Source: Thermohalobaculum sp039184865 (GTDB lineage: Bacteria > Pseudomonadota > Alphaproteobacteria > Rhodobacterales > Rhodobacteraceae). From it: 64,000 bases of DNA. Location of the stretch: the NCBI GenBank assembly GCA_039184865.1, contig JBCDAV010000009.1, positions 62,001-126,000 of the forward strand, given 5' to 3'. A program made the position numbers and the translations under genes. Below, in pieces: positions 34,713 through 44,023 of this stretch. The notes below the pieces were generated by a model that made no database searches, was not told the origin of the DNA, and saw only the letters and a list, made by a program, of their open reading frames with translations. Each line of letters starts with the position of its first letter. Position 1 is the first letter of the stretch.

Positions 34713-37043
34713 TTAACCTGCCGTCAGGAGCGGCGTTTCCTCTTTCGGAAGCCGCGGATTTCCCGGCGGGATGCTATCGAGCTTCAGCTTGCCGTCCTCG
34801 ACGGTAATCCGGACCACTCCACCCTTGGCCAGCGCGCCGAAGAGCAGTTCCTCGGCCAGCGGCTTCTTGATGTTCTCCTGAATCACGCGCGCCAATGGCC
34901 GTGCGCCCATCTTGTCGTCGTAGCCGGTATCGGCAATCCATTCTGCCGCTTCGGGGCTGAGTTCGATCGTGACACCGCGCTCCATCAACTGCGCTTCGAG
35001 CTGCATGACGAACTTCTCGACGACCATCAGGATGACGTCCTTCGGAAGCGGTGCGAACGAGACGATGGCGTCCAGGCGGTTGCGGAACTCCGGCGTGAAC
35101 ATCCGCTCGACTGCCTCCGTGTCCGCGCCCTCGCGCCGGTCGCGGCCGAAGCCGATGGCGGCACGCGCCTGCTCCTGCGCACCCGCGTTCGAAGTCATGA
35201 TCAGGATAACGTTGCGGAAGCTCACCGACTTGCCGTTGTGGTCGGTCAGCGTGCCGTGATCCATGATCTGCAACAGGATATTGAAGATATCCGGATGCGC
35301 CTTCTCGATCTCGTCGAGCAACAGCACGCAGTGCGGATGCTGGTCGACCGCGTCCGTCAGCAGCCCACCCTGATCGAAGCCCACATATCCCGGAGGCGCA
35401 CCGATCAGACGGCTCACCGAGTGCTTCTCCATGTACTCGGACATGTCGAAGCGCTTGAACTCGACGCCGAGGACCGTTGCGAGTTGTTTGGCCACCTCGG
35501 TCTTGCCGACGCCGGTCGGTCCGGTGAAGAGATACGAGCCGATCGGCTTTTCCGGTTCACGAAGCCCGGCGCGGCTGAGCTTGATCGCGGAGGCCAGCGC
35601 GTCGATTGCATCGTCCTGGCCGAACACCACGCGCTTCAGGTTGCCCTCGAGGTCGCGAAGTTGCTCCGTATCGGATTTCGAAACGGACTTCGGCGGGATC
35701 CGCGCAATCTTCGAGACGACGTTCTCGATCTCCTTGGTGCCGATCGTCTTGCGCCGCTTGGCCTGCGGAACGAGGTGCTGCGCCGCTCCAGCCTCGTCGA
35801 TCACGTCAATCGCCTTGTCCGGCAGTTTGCGATCGTTGATGTAGCGCGACGACAGGTCCACGGCCGTCTTGATCGCATCCGCCGTGTACTTGACGTCGTG
35901 ATGCTCCTCGAAGAATGGCTTGAGGCCGCGCAGGATCTTGATCGAATCGTCGAGGCTCGGCTCATTCACGTCGATCTTCTGGAACCGGCGGCTAAGCGCG
36001 CGATCCTTCTCGAAGTGCTGGCGGAACTCGTTGTACGTCGTGGAACCCATGCACCGGAGCGAACCCGACTGTAACGCCGGCTTCAGAAGGTTCGATGCGT
36101 CCATGGCACCGCCGGTCGTCGCACCTGCGCCGATCACGGTGTGGATCTCGTCGATGAAGAGGATCGCGTCCGGGTGCTCCTCGAGTTCCTTCACGACCGC
36201 TTTCAGGCGTTCCTCGAAGTCGCCGCGATACCGTGTGCCGGCAAGAAGCGCGCCCATGTCGAGCGAGAAGATCGTGCTCTCGGACAGGATCTCCGGCGTC
36301 TCACCGTCGATGATCTTTTTCGCAAGCCCTTCGGCAATCGCCGTCTTACCGACACCGGGATCGCCGACCAGCAGCGGGTTGTTCTTGCGCCTGCGGCACA
36401 GAACCTGAATGCAGCGCTCGACTTCATCAGAGCGACCGATCAGCGGATCGACCTTGCCTTCGCGCGCCTTGGCATTGAGGTCGACGCAGAACTTCGAGAG
36501 CGAAGTCTCCTCGGCATTGTCGTCGCCGCCACCTGAAGCGGCTTCCTCGCTGACATCGTCGTCCTCGGCACCGCGGACAGGCCGCCGTTCGCCAAAGGCG
36601 GGGTCCTTCGCGACACCGTGGCTGAGATAGTTGACCGCGTCATACCGCGTCATGTCCTGCTCCTGCAGGAAGAATGCGGCGTGGCTTTCGCGCTCGTTGA
36701 AGATCGCGACCAGCACGTTCGCGCCGGTTACCTCAGACCGTCCAGACGACTGTACATGAATGGCTGCGCGCTGAATGACGCGCTGAAAGCCGGTCGACGG
36801 CGCGGCTTCGGAACCGTCCATGTCGAACACGAGGGTTTCGAGTTCCGTGTCGATAAACTTCGTCAGTGTCTTGCGCAGTTCGGCCAGATCGACCGAGCAC
36901 GCCCGCATCACGCGCGCCGCATCGGGCTCGTCGATCAGCGCCAGCAGCAGGTGTTCGAGTGTCGCAAGCTCATGCCGGCGGGCATTGGCAAACCCGATCG
37001 CCCTGTGGATCGCGTCCTCGAGGGTCGTCGTCAGTGACGGCAT
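34713..37043 (-). CDS. clpA: ATP-dependent Clp protease ATP-binding subunit ClpA
   Basis: 776 residues from ATG 37043 (GGAG upstream). N-domain (~1-145, TTTLEDAIHRAIGFANARRH), then AAA module 1 with Walker A GDPGVGKTAIAEGLAK (~230) and Walker B AILFIDEIHTV, and module 2 with GPTGVGKTEVAKQLATVLGV (~509) and CVLLLDEIEKAHPDI. It lacks the long middle domain of ClpB, and the ClpP-docking IGL-type loop region (IGFGRD) is in module 2. It unfolds substrates for ClpP. clpS lies upstream on the same strand with a 160-bp gap. Confidence 0.95.
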   Translation of the reverse strand: MPSLTTTLEDAIHRAIGFANARRHELATLEHLLLALIDEPDAARVMRACSVDLAELRKTLTKFIDTELETLVFDMDGSEAAPSTGFQRVIQRAAIHVQSSGRSEVTGANVLVAIFNERESHAAFFLQEQDMTRYDAVNYLSHGVAKDPAFGERRPVRGAEDDDVSEEAASGGGDDNAEETSLSKFCVDLNAKAREGKVDPLIGRSDEVERCIQVLCRRRKNNPLLVGDPGVGKTAIAEGLAKKIIDGETPEILSESTIFSLDMGALLAGTRYRGDFEERLKAVVKELEEHPDAILFIDEIHTVIGAGATTGGAMDASNLLKPALQSGSLRCMGSTTYNEFRQHFEKDRALSRRFQKIDVNEPSLDDSIKILRGLKPFFEEHHDVKYTADAIKTAVDLSSRYINDRKLPDKAIDVIDEAGAAQHLVPQAKRRKTIGTKEIENVVSKIARIPPKSVSKSDTEQLRDLEGNLKRVVFGQDDAIDALASAIKLSRAGLREPEKPIGSYLFTGPTGVGKTEVAKQLATVLGVEFKRFDMSEYMEKHSVSRLIGAPPGYVGFDQGGLLTDAVDQHPHCVLLLDEIEKAHPDIFNILLQIMDHGTLTDHNGKSVSFRNVILIMTSNAGAQEQARAAIGFGRDRREGADTEAVERMFTPEFRNRLDAIVSFAPLPKDVILMVVEKFVMQLEAQLMERGVTIELSPEAAEWIADTGYDDKMGARPLARVIQENIKKPLAEELLFGALAKGGVVRITVEDGKLKLDSIPPGNPRLPKEETPLLTAG

Positions 37044-37203
37044 CGGTTTCTCCTTGCTCTCCGGTCTCCGGTTCGAGTCACCCACAGCATGACTGCAAGC
37101 GACGTACTCCTGCAAGACCATCCAACCTTGAAAGTGTTATTTTGGCGTTGTGCCCGACGGCTTCAAGTTGGGACGGATCACGTGCCGGCTATCTGCGACG
37201 CGA

Positions 37204-37641
37204 TCACTCCTTTTCCATCGTGCACTGTAGCGGATGTTGATTGGACCGCGCGCAGTCCATGACCTGCGTTACCTTGGTCTCGGCGACCTCGAAGGGATAG
37301 ACCCCAACGACGGCGAGACCCCGGGTGTGCACGGTCAGCATGATGTCGACAGCGCGGGCGTGATCGATGTTGAAGAACCGCTCGAGGATGTACACCACGA
37401 ATTCCATCGGAGTGTAATCATCGTTCAATAACAGCACCTTATATAGAGACGGTCGCTTCGTTTTCGGCTTGGCCTTTACGATGACGTCCGTGTCGCCATC
37501 GTTCCCGTTGTTCGAGTCGTCGCCGGACGAGCCGGACTGACGTCCGGGCGTCAACTGCATCTTCTGTCGGATCACAGACTGCATGCGGGCGATCAACTCT
37601 TTTCGGTCAGGCCTGAATAGGCGGCAAATATAATCGTTCAT
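37204..37641 (-). CDS. clpS: ClpS adaptor for N-end rule substrates
   Basis: Up to 145 residues. The ClpS core is at the C-terminal ~80 residues: YKVLLLNDDYTPMEFVVYIL with the Asn-Asp-Asp ligand residues, RAVDIMLTVHTRGLAVVGVY, and FEVAETKVTQVMD. A Ser/Asn/Gly/Asp-rich linker precedes it. The start is unsure: 37641, 37584 and 37560 are all in frame, and the last two give a more typical length. ClpS delivers proteins with bulky N-terminal residues to ClpAP, consistent with clpA being next to it. Confidence 0.93.
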   Translation of the reverse strand: MNDYICRLFRPDRKELIARMQSVIRQKMQLTPGRQSGSSGDDSNNGNDGDTDVIVKAKPKTKRPSLYKVLLLNDDYTPMEFVVYILERFFNIDHARAVDIMLTVHTRGLAVVGVYPFEVAETKVTQVMDCARSNQHPLQCTMEKE

Positions 37642-37653
37642 CTCAATTAGAAA

Positions 37654-37675
37654 AGGGGGCGTTATCGCCCCCTTA
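37654..37675 (-). terminator. Rho-independent terminator of the phasin gene
   Basis: AAGGGGGCG, loop TTAT, CGCCCCCTT: a perfect 9-bp stem that on the minus strand is followed by a TTTTCTAAT run. It lies between the phasin and clpS genes and ends phasin transcripts. Confidence 0.88.
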
Positions 37676-37742
37676 ACAGCTTTCGAGTTTTCGGGTCGCA
37701 GCGGCCGCCCGAGGCAGCCTGCGTCGACGCGATCGCGATGGC

Positions 37743-38174
37743 TCAGGCGCGATATGTCTTGACCATCTCGGCGGCGGCGGTGAAGCGCTCGTTCAGCGGC
37801 TCGAAGGCCTCCTTGGCAGCCGACGAATAGATGTCATTGAGCTTGGTCGCTTCCGCAACGTAGTTTTCAAAGCTCGTCTTGGCGAACGCGGTCTGCTTCT
37901 CGAAGAACTCGCTGACCGACTTGACCGAGGAGATTTCCTTGGCGGCGGCCATGCCGTCTTCGTAGGCCTTCTTCGAGAACGCGATGATCTCGGCGTTCAT
38001 TTCCTCGGTCGCCTTGGCAAAAACTTTGCCCGAGGTCATCATCGCTTCGACGTTTTCCTGGTTGAAGGCCGTGACGTCCTCGACGCCCTTCGCCATCTTT
38101 TCGACACCTTCTTCCATAGTCTTCTTCGCTTCTGCGGTGAAGTCTTCGACCTGCTTGGTGGCGGCCTTGGTCAT
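37743..38174 (-). CDS. Phasin family protein
   Basis: 143 residues from ATG 38174 (GGAG six bases upstream; an alternative ATG at 38186). An all-helical, low-Cys protein of the phasin_2 type: EDFTAEAKKTMEEGVEKMAK, GKVFAKATEEMNAEIIAFSK, SEFFEKQTAFAKTSFENYVA. Phasins coat polyhydroxyalkanoate granules and control their size. No PHA synthase is in the window. A strong terminator follows, suggesting a monocistronic, highly expressed gene. Confidence 0.9.
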   Translation of the reverse strand: MTKAATKQVEDFTAEAKKTMEEGVEKMAKGVEDVTAFNQENVEAMMTSGKVFAKATEEMNAEIIAFSKKAYEDGMAAAKEISSVKSVSEFFEKQTAFAKTSFENYVAEATKLNDIYSSAAKEAFEPLNERFTAAAEMVKTYRA

Positions 38175-38458
38175 GATCGTCTCCATCTCTGAGGTTCGTG
38201 CGAACGTTGTGTAACTGCGTACTCGCCGTCGTGCTGGCAGGTATATGACGCCTATGCTGCACTGCGTCAAGAGGGGATTGCTGCGCCGCACAATAAAGTT
38301 CTGACGGCCCGGTTGGGGGAAGGTCGGCGAATATGAAACTTTGTGATTCTCAATTGAGTCGCAGCGTGTTAACGTGCCTTTGGCAGGATATGCCTGAGGA
38401 AGACCGGCAAAGATCGGCTCCGGCGGCAAAAAATGGCAACAGGCAAGGACAGCAGGCG

Positions 38459-39847
38459 ATGGGCATCCCTGTGACGGTATTTCGTGGACTGGTGATTGCG
38501 CTGCTTGCGGTCGTTGCACTCGCGGCGGCGCCGTCGGCCTACGCCGCGCCCAAGGCGGCGCTGGTGATGGACATGCGCAATGGCAAGGTGATCTATGCGC
38601 GGCGGGCGGATCAGAGGCTCCATCCCGCATCCCTCACGAAGATGATGACTCTCTACCTGACGTTCGAAGCCGTACGCGACGGTCGGCTTCGGTTGAACCA
38701 GAAGCTGCGCGTCTCGCGCCATGCCTCGCGGCAGCCCGCATCGAAGCTTTACTTGAAGTCCGGTCAGCGGGTCACGGTACGCAGTCTGATCCGGGCGACG
38801 GCACTGAAATCCGCCAATGACGCGGCGATGGTGCTGGCGGAAGGTATTGGCGGGTCCCAGCGGGGGTTTGCCCGAATGATGACGCGCAAAGCCAAGTATC
38901 TCGGCATGAAGAACACCGCGTTCCGCAACCCGCACGGGCTCACGTCGTCGGGCCATTATTCGACGGCGCGGGACATGGCGATACTCGGACGCCATCTGTT
39001 CCACGACTATCCCGAGTACTACAACATCTTCAAACGCAAGAGCGACTTTGCGGCCGGAAAGCGCGTCTGGAACACCAATCGCATGCTCAGGAGCTATCAC
39101 GGTGCGGACGGCATCAAGACCGGCTACACCCGCGCCGCGGGATACAATCTCGTTGCGTCGGCCCGCCGGGGAAGCAAACACATCCTCGCAGTCCAGTTTG
39201 GCGCCAATTCCTCTGCGGACCGCACCCGTCGCGTGACGCGGTTGCTCGATATCGGGTTCTCGAAGGCGCCGAGGAAGGCGCGCAAGGTCAAGCCTCAGGT
39301 GAGACGGGCCGCAGCCAAGGGGCGTCCGCCGGCCTGGTCGCCGCTCCCGCTGCGCAAGCCGGGGCGTGGTGACACAAGGATCGCCGCGCTTGGCAAGATC
39401 CTCGTTCCGCAGGCCGCGGCAGCGGTGCCGCCGCAGGGAAATAGCCGGTATGCGGCACCGGTTATCGCAGACCTGCCAATCCCGCGCGGCGGTGCAAAGT
39501 CTGCGTCAACCGGATCGGCTGTGGACGCGGCAGGCGGGGTGCAACGGTCTCCGCTTCCGCCGCGCAAGCCTGCCGATCGGGTTGCGCAATCCTCGCGCAA
39601 CTGGACGGCCGAAGTCGGGCCCTACAGCACCGAGGAGCGCGCACTCGCCGATCTCGTCGGGATCACGAACAAACCGCTCGTAGCGCGCGTCAAGCCAAGC
39701 TTCCGGGTTTCCCGCTCGATAGGCCGCGTCGGCAAGCAGATCTACAAACTGCGCATGTCGGGGCTGAGCCAGGGAAGCGCGCATCAGATCTGCGGCGAAC
39801 TTCTGCAGCGTTCGTTGATCTGCCGGGTGGTCGCTACGCCGAGGTGA
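38459..39847 (+). CDS. D-alanyl-D-alanine carboxypeptidase with SPOR domain
   Basis: 462 residues from ATG 38459. Signal peptide ends near APSAYAA. The S11 penicillin-binding motifs are intact: HPASLTKMMTLYLTF (SxxK), ALKSANDAAMVLAEG (SxN) and GADGIKTGYTRAAGYN (KTG). A proline/arginine-rich linker (~280-390) leads to a C-terminal SPOR domain (NWTAEVGPYSTEERALADL), which binds denuded glycan at the septum. It trims pentapeptides in the periplasm. The frame is open further upstream to 38333 but the signal peptide fixes the start. Confidence 0.92.
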   Translation: MGIPVTVFRGLVIALLAVVALAAAPSAYAAPKAALVMDMRNGKVIYARRADQRLHPASLTKMMTLYLTFEAVRDGRLRLNQKLRVSRHASRQPASKLYLKSGQRVTVRSLIRATALKSANDAAMVLAEGIGGSQRGFARMMTRKAKYLGMKNTAFRNPHGLTSSGHYSTARDMAILGRHLFHDYPEYYNIFKRKSDFAAGKRVWNTNRMLRSYHGADGIKTGYTRAAGYNLVASARRGSKHILAVQFGANSSADRTRRVTRLLDIGFSKAPRKARKVKPQVRRAAAKGRPPAWSPLPLRKPGRGDTRIAALGKILVPQAAAAVPPQGNSRYAAPVIADLPIPRGGAKSASTGSAVDAAGGVQRSPLPPRKPADRVAQSSRNWTAEVGPYSTEERALADLVGITNKPLVARVKPSFRVSRSIGRVGKQIYKLRMSGLSQGSAHQICGELLQRSLICRVVATPR

Positions 39848-39877
39848 CAGCGCGCTGGTGCTGCACGCGTTTGCGCC

Positions 39878-41182
39878 TCAGGGACGCCCTATCGACTGAT
39901 ACGTGAACCCGGCCGCTCGAACGTCTTCCGGCACGTAGACGTTGCGCAGGTCGACGAAAACCTCCCCTGACATCTGCTGGAACAGCCGCTGCAGGTCGAG
40001 CCCGCGGAACTCGTTCCATTCGGTCAACAGAACCACGACATCGGCGCCGCGCGCGGCAGCGTAGGGCTCCTCGACCCACTCGGCCGGACCCAGAAGAGCT
40101 TCACCCTCTTTCTTGCCCTGCGGATCGCACAGCACGATCTCCGCGCCTGCCTCCCGCAGCGCCGGAACGATCACGAGCGAGGGAGACTCGCGCATGTCAT
40201 CGGTGTTCGGCTTGAACGTCACACCGAGAACGGCAATCCGTTTTGACGCAACCGAGCCGCCCGCGGTCTCGACGATCTTGTCGACCATCTCACCGGGCCG
40301 CGCGGCGTTCACGTCTACAACCGTCTCGACGATCTTCAACGGGCTGTCGTGTTCCTGTGCCGTCTGAACGAGTGCCAGCGTGTCCTTCGGGAAGCATGAG
40401 CCGCCGTAGCCTGGTCCGGGGTGCAGGAACTTCCCGCCGATGCGACCGTCAAGGCCGATGCCCTTGGCAACCGATTGCACATTCGCGCCGGTCTTCTCGC
40501 ACAGTGTCGCAATCTCGTTGATGAATGTGATCTTAGTCGCAAGGAACGCGTTGGACGCATACTTGATCATCTCGGCGGATTCGAGGTCGGTGAAAACGAT
40601 CGGCGTCTCGCGGATGTTCAGAGGGCGGTATATTTCGCGCATCACGGCCTGGGCGCGTTCACTCTCGCACCCGACGACCACGCGATCCGGGCGCATGAAA
40701 TCCTCGATCGCTGCGCCCTCGCGCAGAAACTCGGGGTTGGACGCGATGTCGAATGTGGCCTGCGGCGCAGCGTTCGCGATTGTCTCGGCAATCTGGCGGT
40801 TGGTGCCCACGGGCACGGTCGATTTCGTCACCACAACGGTGTACTGGGCCAGAAGCCCGGCAAGCTCTTCGGCGGCCGCGAAAACATACGTCAGATCGGC
40901 GTGCCCGTCGCCGCGCCGCGTCGGCGTGCCGACCGCGATGAATACGGCATCCGCGCCCTGCACGCCGTCGGCCAGATCCGTCGTGAAGCGCAGACGCCCG
41001 GCCGCGGTGTTCTTCGCCAGAAGCACGTCGAGGCCCGGCTCGTAGATCGGAACCTCGCCCGCGAGCAGTGTCCTGATCTTGTCTGCGTCCTTGTCGATGC
41101 AGACGACATCGTGTCCGAAATCCGAGAAGCAGACGCCGGAAACGAGCCCGACATATCCAGTCCCGATCATCGCGATCCGCAT
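39878..41182 (-). CDS. ugd: UDP-glucose 6-dehydrogenase
   Basis: 434 residues. N-terminal Rossmann motif MIGTGYVGLVSGVCFSDFGH, the linking helix, and the catalytic cysteine in HPGPGYGGSCFPKDTLAL (~262). The C-terminal domain has AVLGVTFKPNTDDMRESPS. It makes UDP-glucuronate by two NAD+-linked oxidations for capsule or exopolysaccharide. No other exopolysaccharide genes are beside it; the next upstream gene on the same strand is mipZ, 22 bp away. Confidence 0.95.
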   Translation of the reverse strand: MRIAMIGTGYVGLVSGVCFSDFGHDVVCIDKDADKIRTLLAGEVPIYEPGLDVLLAKNTAAGRLRFTTDLADGVQGADAVFIAVGTPTRRGDGHADLTYVFAAAEELAGLLAQYTVVVTKSTVPVGTNRQIAETIANAAPQATFDIASNPEFLREGAAIEDFMRPDRVVVGCESERAQAVMREIYRPLNIRETPIVFTDLESAEMIKYASNAFLATKITFINEIATLCEKTGANVQSVAKGIGLDGRIGGKFLHPGPGYGGSCFPKDTLALVQTAQEHDSPLKIVETVVDVNAARPGEMVDKIVETAGGSVASKRIAVLGVTFKPNTDDMRESPSLVIVPALREAGAEIVLCDPQGKKEGEALLGPAEWVEEPYAAARGADVVVLLTEWNEFRGLDLQRLFQQMSGEVFVDLRNVYVPEDVRAAGFTYQSIGRP

Positions 41183-41204
41183 GGCTGTTTCCTCTTCTCG
41201 TCTC

Positions 41205-42020
41205 TCAGTTTCCGCCTATGTCGGGCAGGCTGAGCGCCTTTACCATGTCACGCAGTTCCTGACGTGCGGCCACATGGCTCAGGGTCAGGCTGATCAGCCC
41301 TTCCTTTTTCAGATCGAGCAGGGTCAGGCCGTTCAGGAAAAGCTCACGAAAGACCACGCGTTCGGAAAAACCGGGGATCACCCGGAAGCCGATGCGTTTG
41401 CTCAGATCGGCCAGCGCGCCGCCAACCTTGCGTTTGTTGCGGCTTTCCAACGTCGACATCCTGTTGCGCAGGATTACCCAGTCCGTCGGCTCCTTGCCTG
41501 CGGCGGCGCGCGCCTGACGCCCGGACCAGACCATCTCGGAATAGACCGACGGACCCAGAACCTTGCCGTTCGCCGGATCGATCCGTCCCAGCAGATCGAA
41601 ATCGATCAGGCTGTCATTCATCGGCGTGATCAGCGTGTCGGCTGCGGCGTGCGCGGCCTCGCTCAGCGGTGTGACGGCACCGGGCGTATCGATGATGATG
41701 AACCGGCAACTTCGCGACAGAAAGGCGATCGTGTCCTCGAGGTTCTGGCGATCCTCCATCGCCGCCTTGGCGCGTAGGGGCGCTGTCGATGGATCGACTG
41801 CCGCAAGCAAGGGCATGGCAAGCGAGACGCCCTGGCGTTCATTGTAGGCGTTTCGATTGTCGAGGTAGCGAAAGAACGTCTGTTGCCTTGAGTCGAGATC
41901 GACTGCGCCGACCCGGTGCCCGGCGCGGGACAACGCCACGAACAGGTGCATCGCGGTCGTGCTCTTGCCCGAACCGCCCTTTTCATTGCCTAGCACGATT
42001 ATGTGGGTCGGCCCGGTCAC
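41205..42020 (-). CDS. mipZ: Division-plane positioning ATPase MipZ
   Basis: 271 residues of the ParA/MinD superfamily. Deviant Walker A VLGNEKGGSGKSTTAMHLFV at the N-terminus, switch I GAVDLDSRQQTFFRYLDNR, and Walker B FIIIDTPGAVTPLSEAAHAA. These MipZ-specific features separate it from ParA. MipZ gradients block FtsZ assembly away from midcell in alphaproteobacteria. It reads toward ugd with 22 bp between, so the two may be co-transcribed. Confidence 0.93.
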   Translation of the reverse strand: MTGPTHIIVLGNEKGGSGKSTTAMHLFVALSRAGHRVGAVDLDSRQQTFFRYLDNRNAYNERQGVSLAMPLLAAVDPSTAPLRAKAAMEDRQNLEDTIAFLSRSCRFIIIDTPGAVTPLSEAAHAAADTLITPMNDSLIDFDLLGRIDPANGKVLGPSVYSEMVWSGRQARAAAGKEPTDWVILRNRMSTLESRNKRKVGGALADLSKRIGFRVIPGFSERVVFRELFLNGLTLLDLKKEGLISLTLSHVAARQELRDMVKALSLPDIGGN

Positions 42021-42110
42021 GACAAGGTCTCCGTCGGATCAGGTGCAGGGCAACTGCGAGATGTCGCTGCACCCATGAAAGAGTTCACCAATGCGTCTGT
42101 CCGGACGTGA

Positions 42111-42135
42111 AAAAGCGCCGGCGGGACCGGCGCTT
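42111..42135 (-). terminator. Rho-independent terminator of rpmE
   Basis: AAGCGCCGG, loop CGGGA, CCGGCGCTT, and on the minus strand the stem runs straight into a T-run (TTTTTCACG). It is 54 bp past the rpmE stop. Confidence 0.85.
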
Positions 42136-42189
42136 GAGCATGACATCGTAGGTGGCGTTGCCGCAGCGCTGCCGGTCCGTCACTTCGGA

Positions 42190-42411
42190 TCAGAATCCGA
42201 ACCCGTCGAACTTCTTCTTGAACTTCGATACCCGGCCGCCGGTATCCATCAACTTGGTGCCGCCGCCGGTCCACGCCGGATGTGCGCTCGGATCGATGTC
42301 GAGCGTCAGCGTGTCGTTTTCCTTGCCCCAGGTGGAGCGCATCTTGATGATCGTGCCGTCCGTCATCTTGACGTCGATCATGTGGTAGTCGGGATGAATC
42401 TCGCTTTTCAT
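42190..42411 (-). CDS. rpmE: 50S ribosomal protein L31
   Basis: 73 residues from ATG 42411: MKSEIHPDYHMIDVKMTDGT, then LDIDPSAHPAWTGGGTKLMD and GGRVSKFKKKFDGFGF. Contains no cysteine, so it is the zinc-free form of L31. Located next to a terminator. A longer frame runs upstream to 42870 but the ribosomal N-terminus is unmistakable. Confidence 0.95.
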   Translation of the reverse strand: MKSEIHPDYHMIDVKMTDGTIIKMRSTWGKENDTLTLDIDPSAHPAWTGGGTKLMDTGGRVSKFKKKFDGFGF

Positions 42412-42624
42412 CGTACCGTCCGTGCTGTGACTGGGCGCGCATCGCATCGCCCGGAACAAATCAAGGTTTCCGTTGCGCATCGCCCAGCGCAGAGCGCGGT
42501 CTATACGGGACTGCACCCTGCGATGCAACCCTTCGCGCAGCCCCCGATGTGCGTTTTGACGCGCACGCACGCCTCGTGCGCGAGAGACCTTGCCATCCGG
42601 CATGCGCAGCGGCAGATGGGGGCA

Positions 42625-43308
42625 ATGACTGCGCCGCTCAAACTGGTGATCTTCGATGTCGACGGCACGCTGGTCGACAGCCAGGACCACATCGTTGCAT
42701 CGATGGACCATGCCTTCCGGACCGCCGGTCGACCGGTTCCGTCTCGGGCAGAAGCACTTAGCATTGTCGGGCTTTCGCTGCCTGAGGCGATGGCGGTCCT
42801 CGCCCCCGATGCCGACGATGCAGAGCGCATGCAACTCGCGCATGATTACAAGACCGGCAATCGAATGCACCGCGAGGACGGATCCGCAGTCGCGAAGACA
42901 CCGCTCTTCGACGGCGCGCTCGATCTGATCCGACAGCTCGATTCGGCCGGTTATCTTCTGTCTGCGGCGACGGGAAAATCACGGGCCGGGCTGGTGCGCT
43001 TTCTCGATGTGCACGATCTTTCGCACCTTTTCCTCGCCACCCAGACGGCGGATGACGCGCCCTCGAAGCCGCATCCGCAGATGATCCTGAATTGCCTCGT
43101 CGGGACGGGCGTGGATGCCGAACACAGCGTAATGATCGGCGACACCGAGTTCGACATGGCGATGGGCCGTGCAGCGGGCGTCCGCAGGCTCGGCGTGCGC
43201 TGGGGCTATCACGAGGATGCCCGACTGGCCCGCGGCGGGGCCGAGCGGATGGCCGACAGGATGGATGAACTCGTCTCGCTGGTTGGCGAACTCATAGGCC
43301 GTCCATGA
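42625..43308 (+). CDS. HAD-superfamily hydrolase, phosphoglycolate phosphatase-like
   Basis: 227 residues from ATG 42625. Motif I LVIFDVDGTLVDSQDHI with the nucleophilic Asp, motif II LSAATGKSRAG, motif III KPHPQMI (Lys) and motif IV MIGDTEFDMAMGRAAGVRRL. Cap subclass IA. Substrate uncertain: phosphoglycolate, another phosphoester, or a nucleotide. Overlaps the ATP12 gene start by 4 bp. Confidence 0.9.
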   Translation: MTAPLKLVIFDVDGTLVDSQDHIVASMDHAFRTAGRPVPSRAEALSIVGLSLPEAMAVLAPDADDAERMQLAHDYKTGNRMHREDGSAVAKTPLFDGALDLIRQLDSAGYLLSAATGKSRAGLVRFLDVHDLSHLFLATQTADDAPSKPHPQMILNCLVGTGVDAEHSVMIGDTEFDMAMGRAAGVRRLGVRWGYHEDARLARGGAERMADRMDELVSLVGELIGRP

Positions 43309-44012
43309 AGCGTTTCTGGAAAGAGGCGCTGGTCGCGCCGGCGGAAGACGCCGATGGATGGACGATCCTGCTCGATGGCCGGACCGTCAAAACTCCCGCG
43401 AAGCGCGACGTTGTCGTGCCGAAGCAGGCCATGGCGGACGGGATCGCGGCCGAGTGGGATGCCCAGGAGGGCGAAATCGCTCCCATGACGATGCCGCTGA
43501 CGCGCGCGGCGGCGACGTGCCTTGACCGCGTTGCACCCGAGCAGGACGTCGTTGCCGAAATGATCGCGGCATACGGCGAGACCGATCTGTTGTGTTACCG
43601 CGCAGAGCATCCGGAGGGTCTGGTGCTGCGTCAGACGCAAGGCTGGGACCCGGTGCTCGACTGGGCGCGGCGCGACCTTGCGGCCCCTCTGAAGACCGCG
43701 TCGGGCATCATCCATGTCGCACAGGACCGCGAGGCGCTGGACGGGCTCGCGGCGGAGGTTCACCGCCAAGACGCCTGGGCGCTAACCTGCCTCTCGGAAA
43801 TGGTGACGATATCCGGCTCGCTGGTGCTGGGCCTCGCCGTGCGGCGCGGAGCGCTCGATGCAGCCGAGGCATGGACGCTGTCGCGCATCGATGAACAGTG
43901 GAACATCGACGAATGGGGCAAGGACGAGGAAGCCGCGCGCCAGGCGGAAATCCGCCGGGGCGATTTCATTCGGGCCGCCGATCTGCTTAAGCTGCTCGGA
44001 TATCTCGACTGA
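43305..44012 (+). CDS. ATP12-family F1-ATPase assembly chaperone
   Basis: 235 residues. Conserved segments: MKRFWKEALVAPAEDADGWT, ILLDGRTVKTPAKRDVVVP, IAAEWDAQEGEIAPMTMPLT, YRAEHPEGLVLRQTQGWDPV and ISGSLVLGLAVRRGALDAAE. ATP12 binds the F1 alpha subunit during assembly; bacterial members are typical of alphaproteobacteria. Coupled to the HAD phosphatase gene by ATG/TGA overlap and followed 12 bp later by the dipeptidase gene, forming a three-gene operon. Confidence 0.93.
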   Translation: MKRFWKEALVAPAEDADGWTILLDGRTVKTPAKRDVVVPKQAMADGIAAEWDAQEGEIAPMTMPLTRAAATCLDRVAPEQDVVAEMIAAYGETDLLCYRAEHPEGLVLRQTQGWDPVLDWARRDLAAPLKTASGIIHVAQDREALDGLAAEVHRQDAWALTCLSEMVTISGSLVLGLAVRRGALDAAEAWTLSRIDEQWNIDEWGKDEEAARQAEIRRGDFIRAADLLKLLGYLD

Positions 44013-44023
44013 GGGGCGGGGCT

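Noticed and set aside
34665..36074. Long frame opposite clpA
   Set aside because: Mirror of a high-GC gene whose third-base bias leaves the antisense frame free of stops; no family features.
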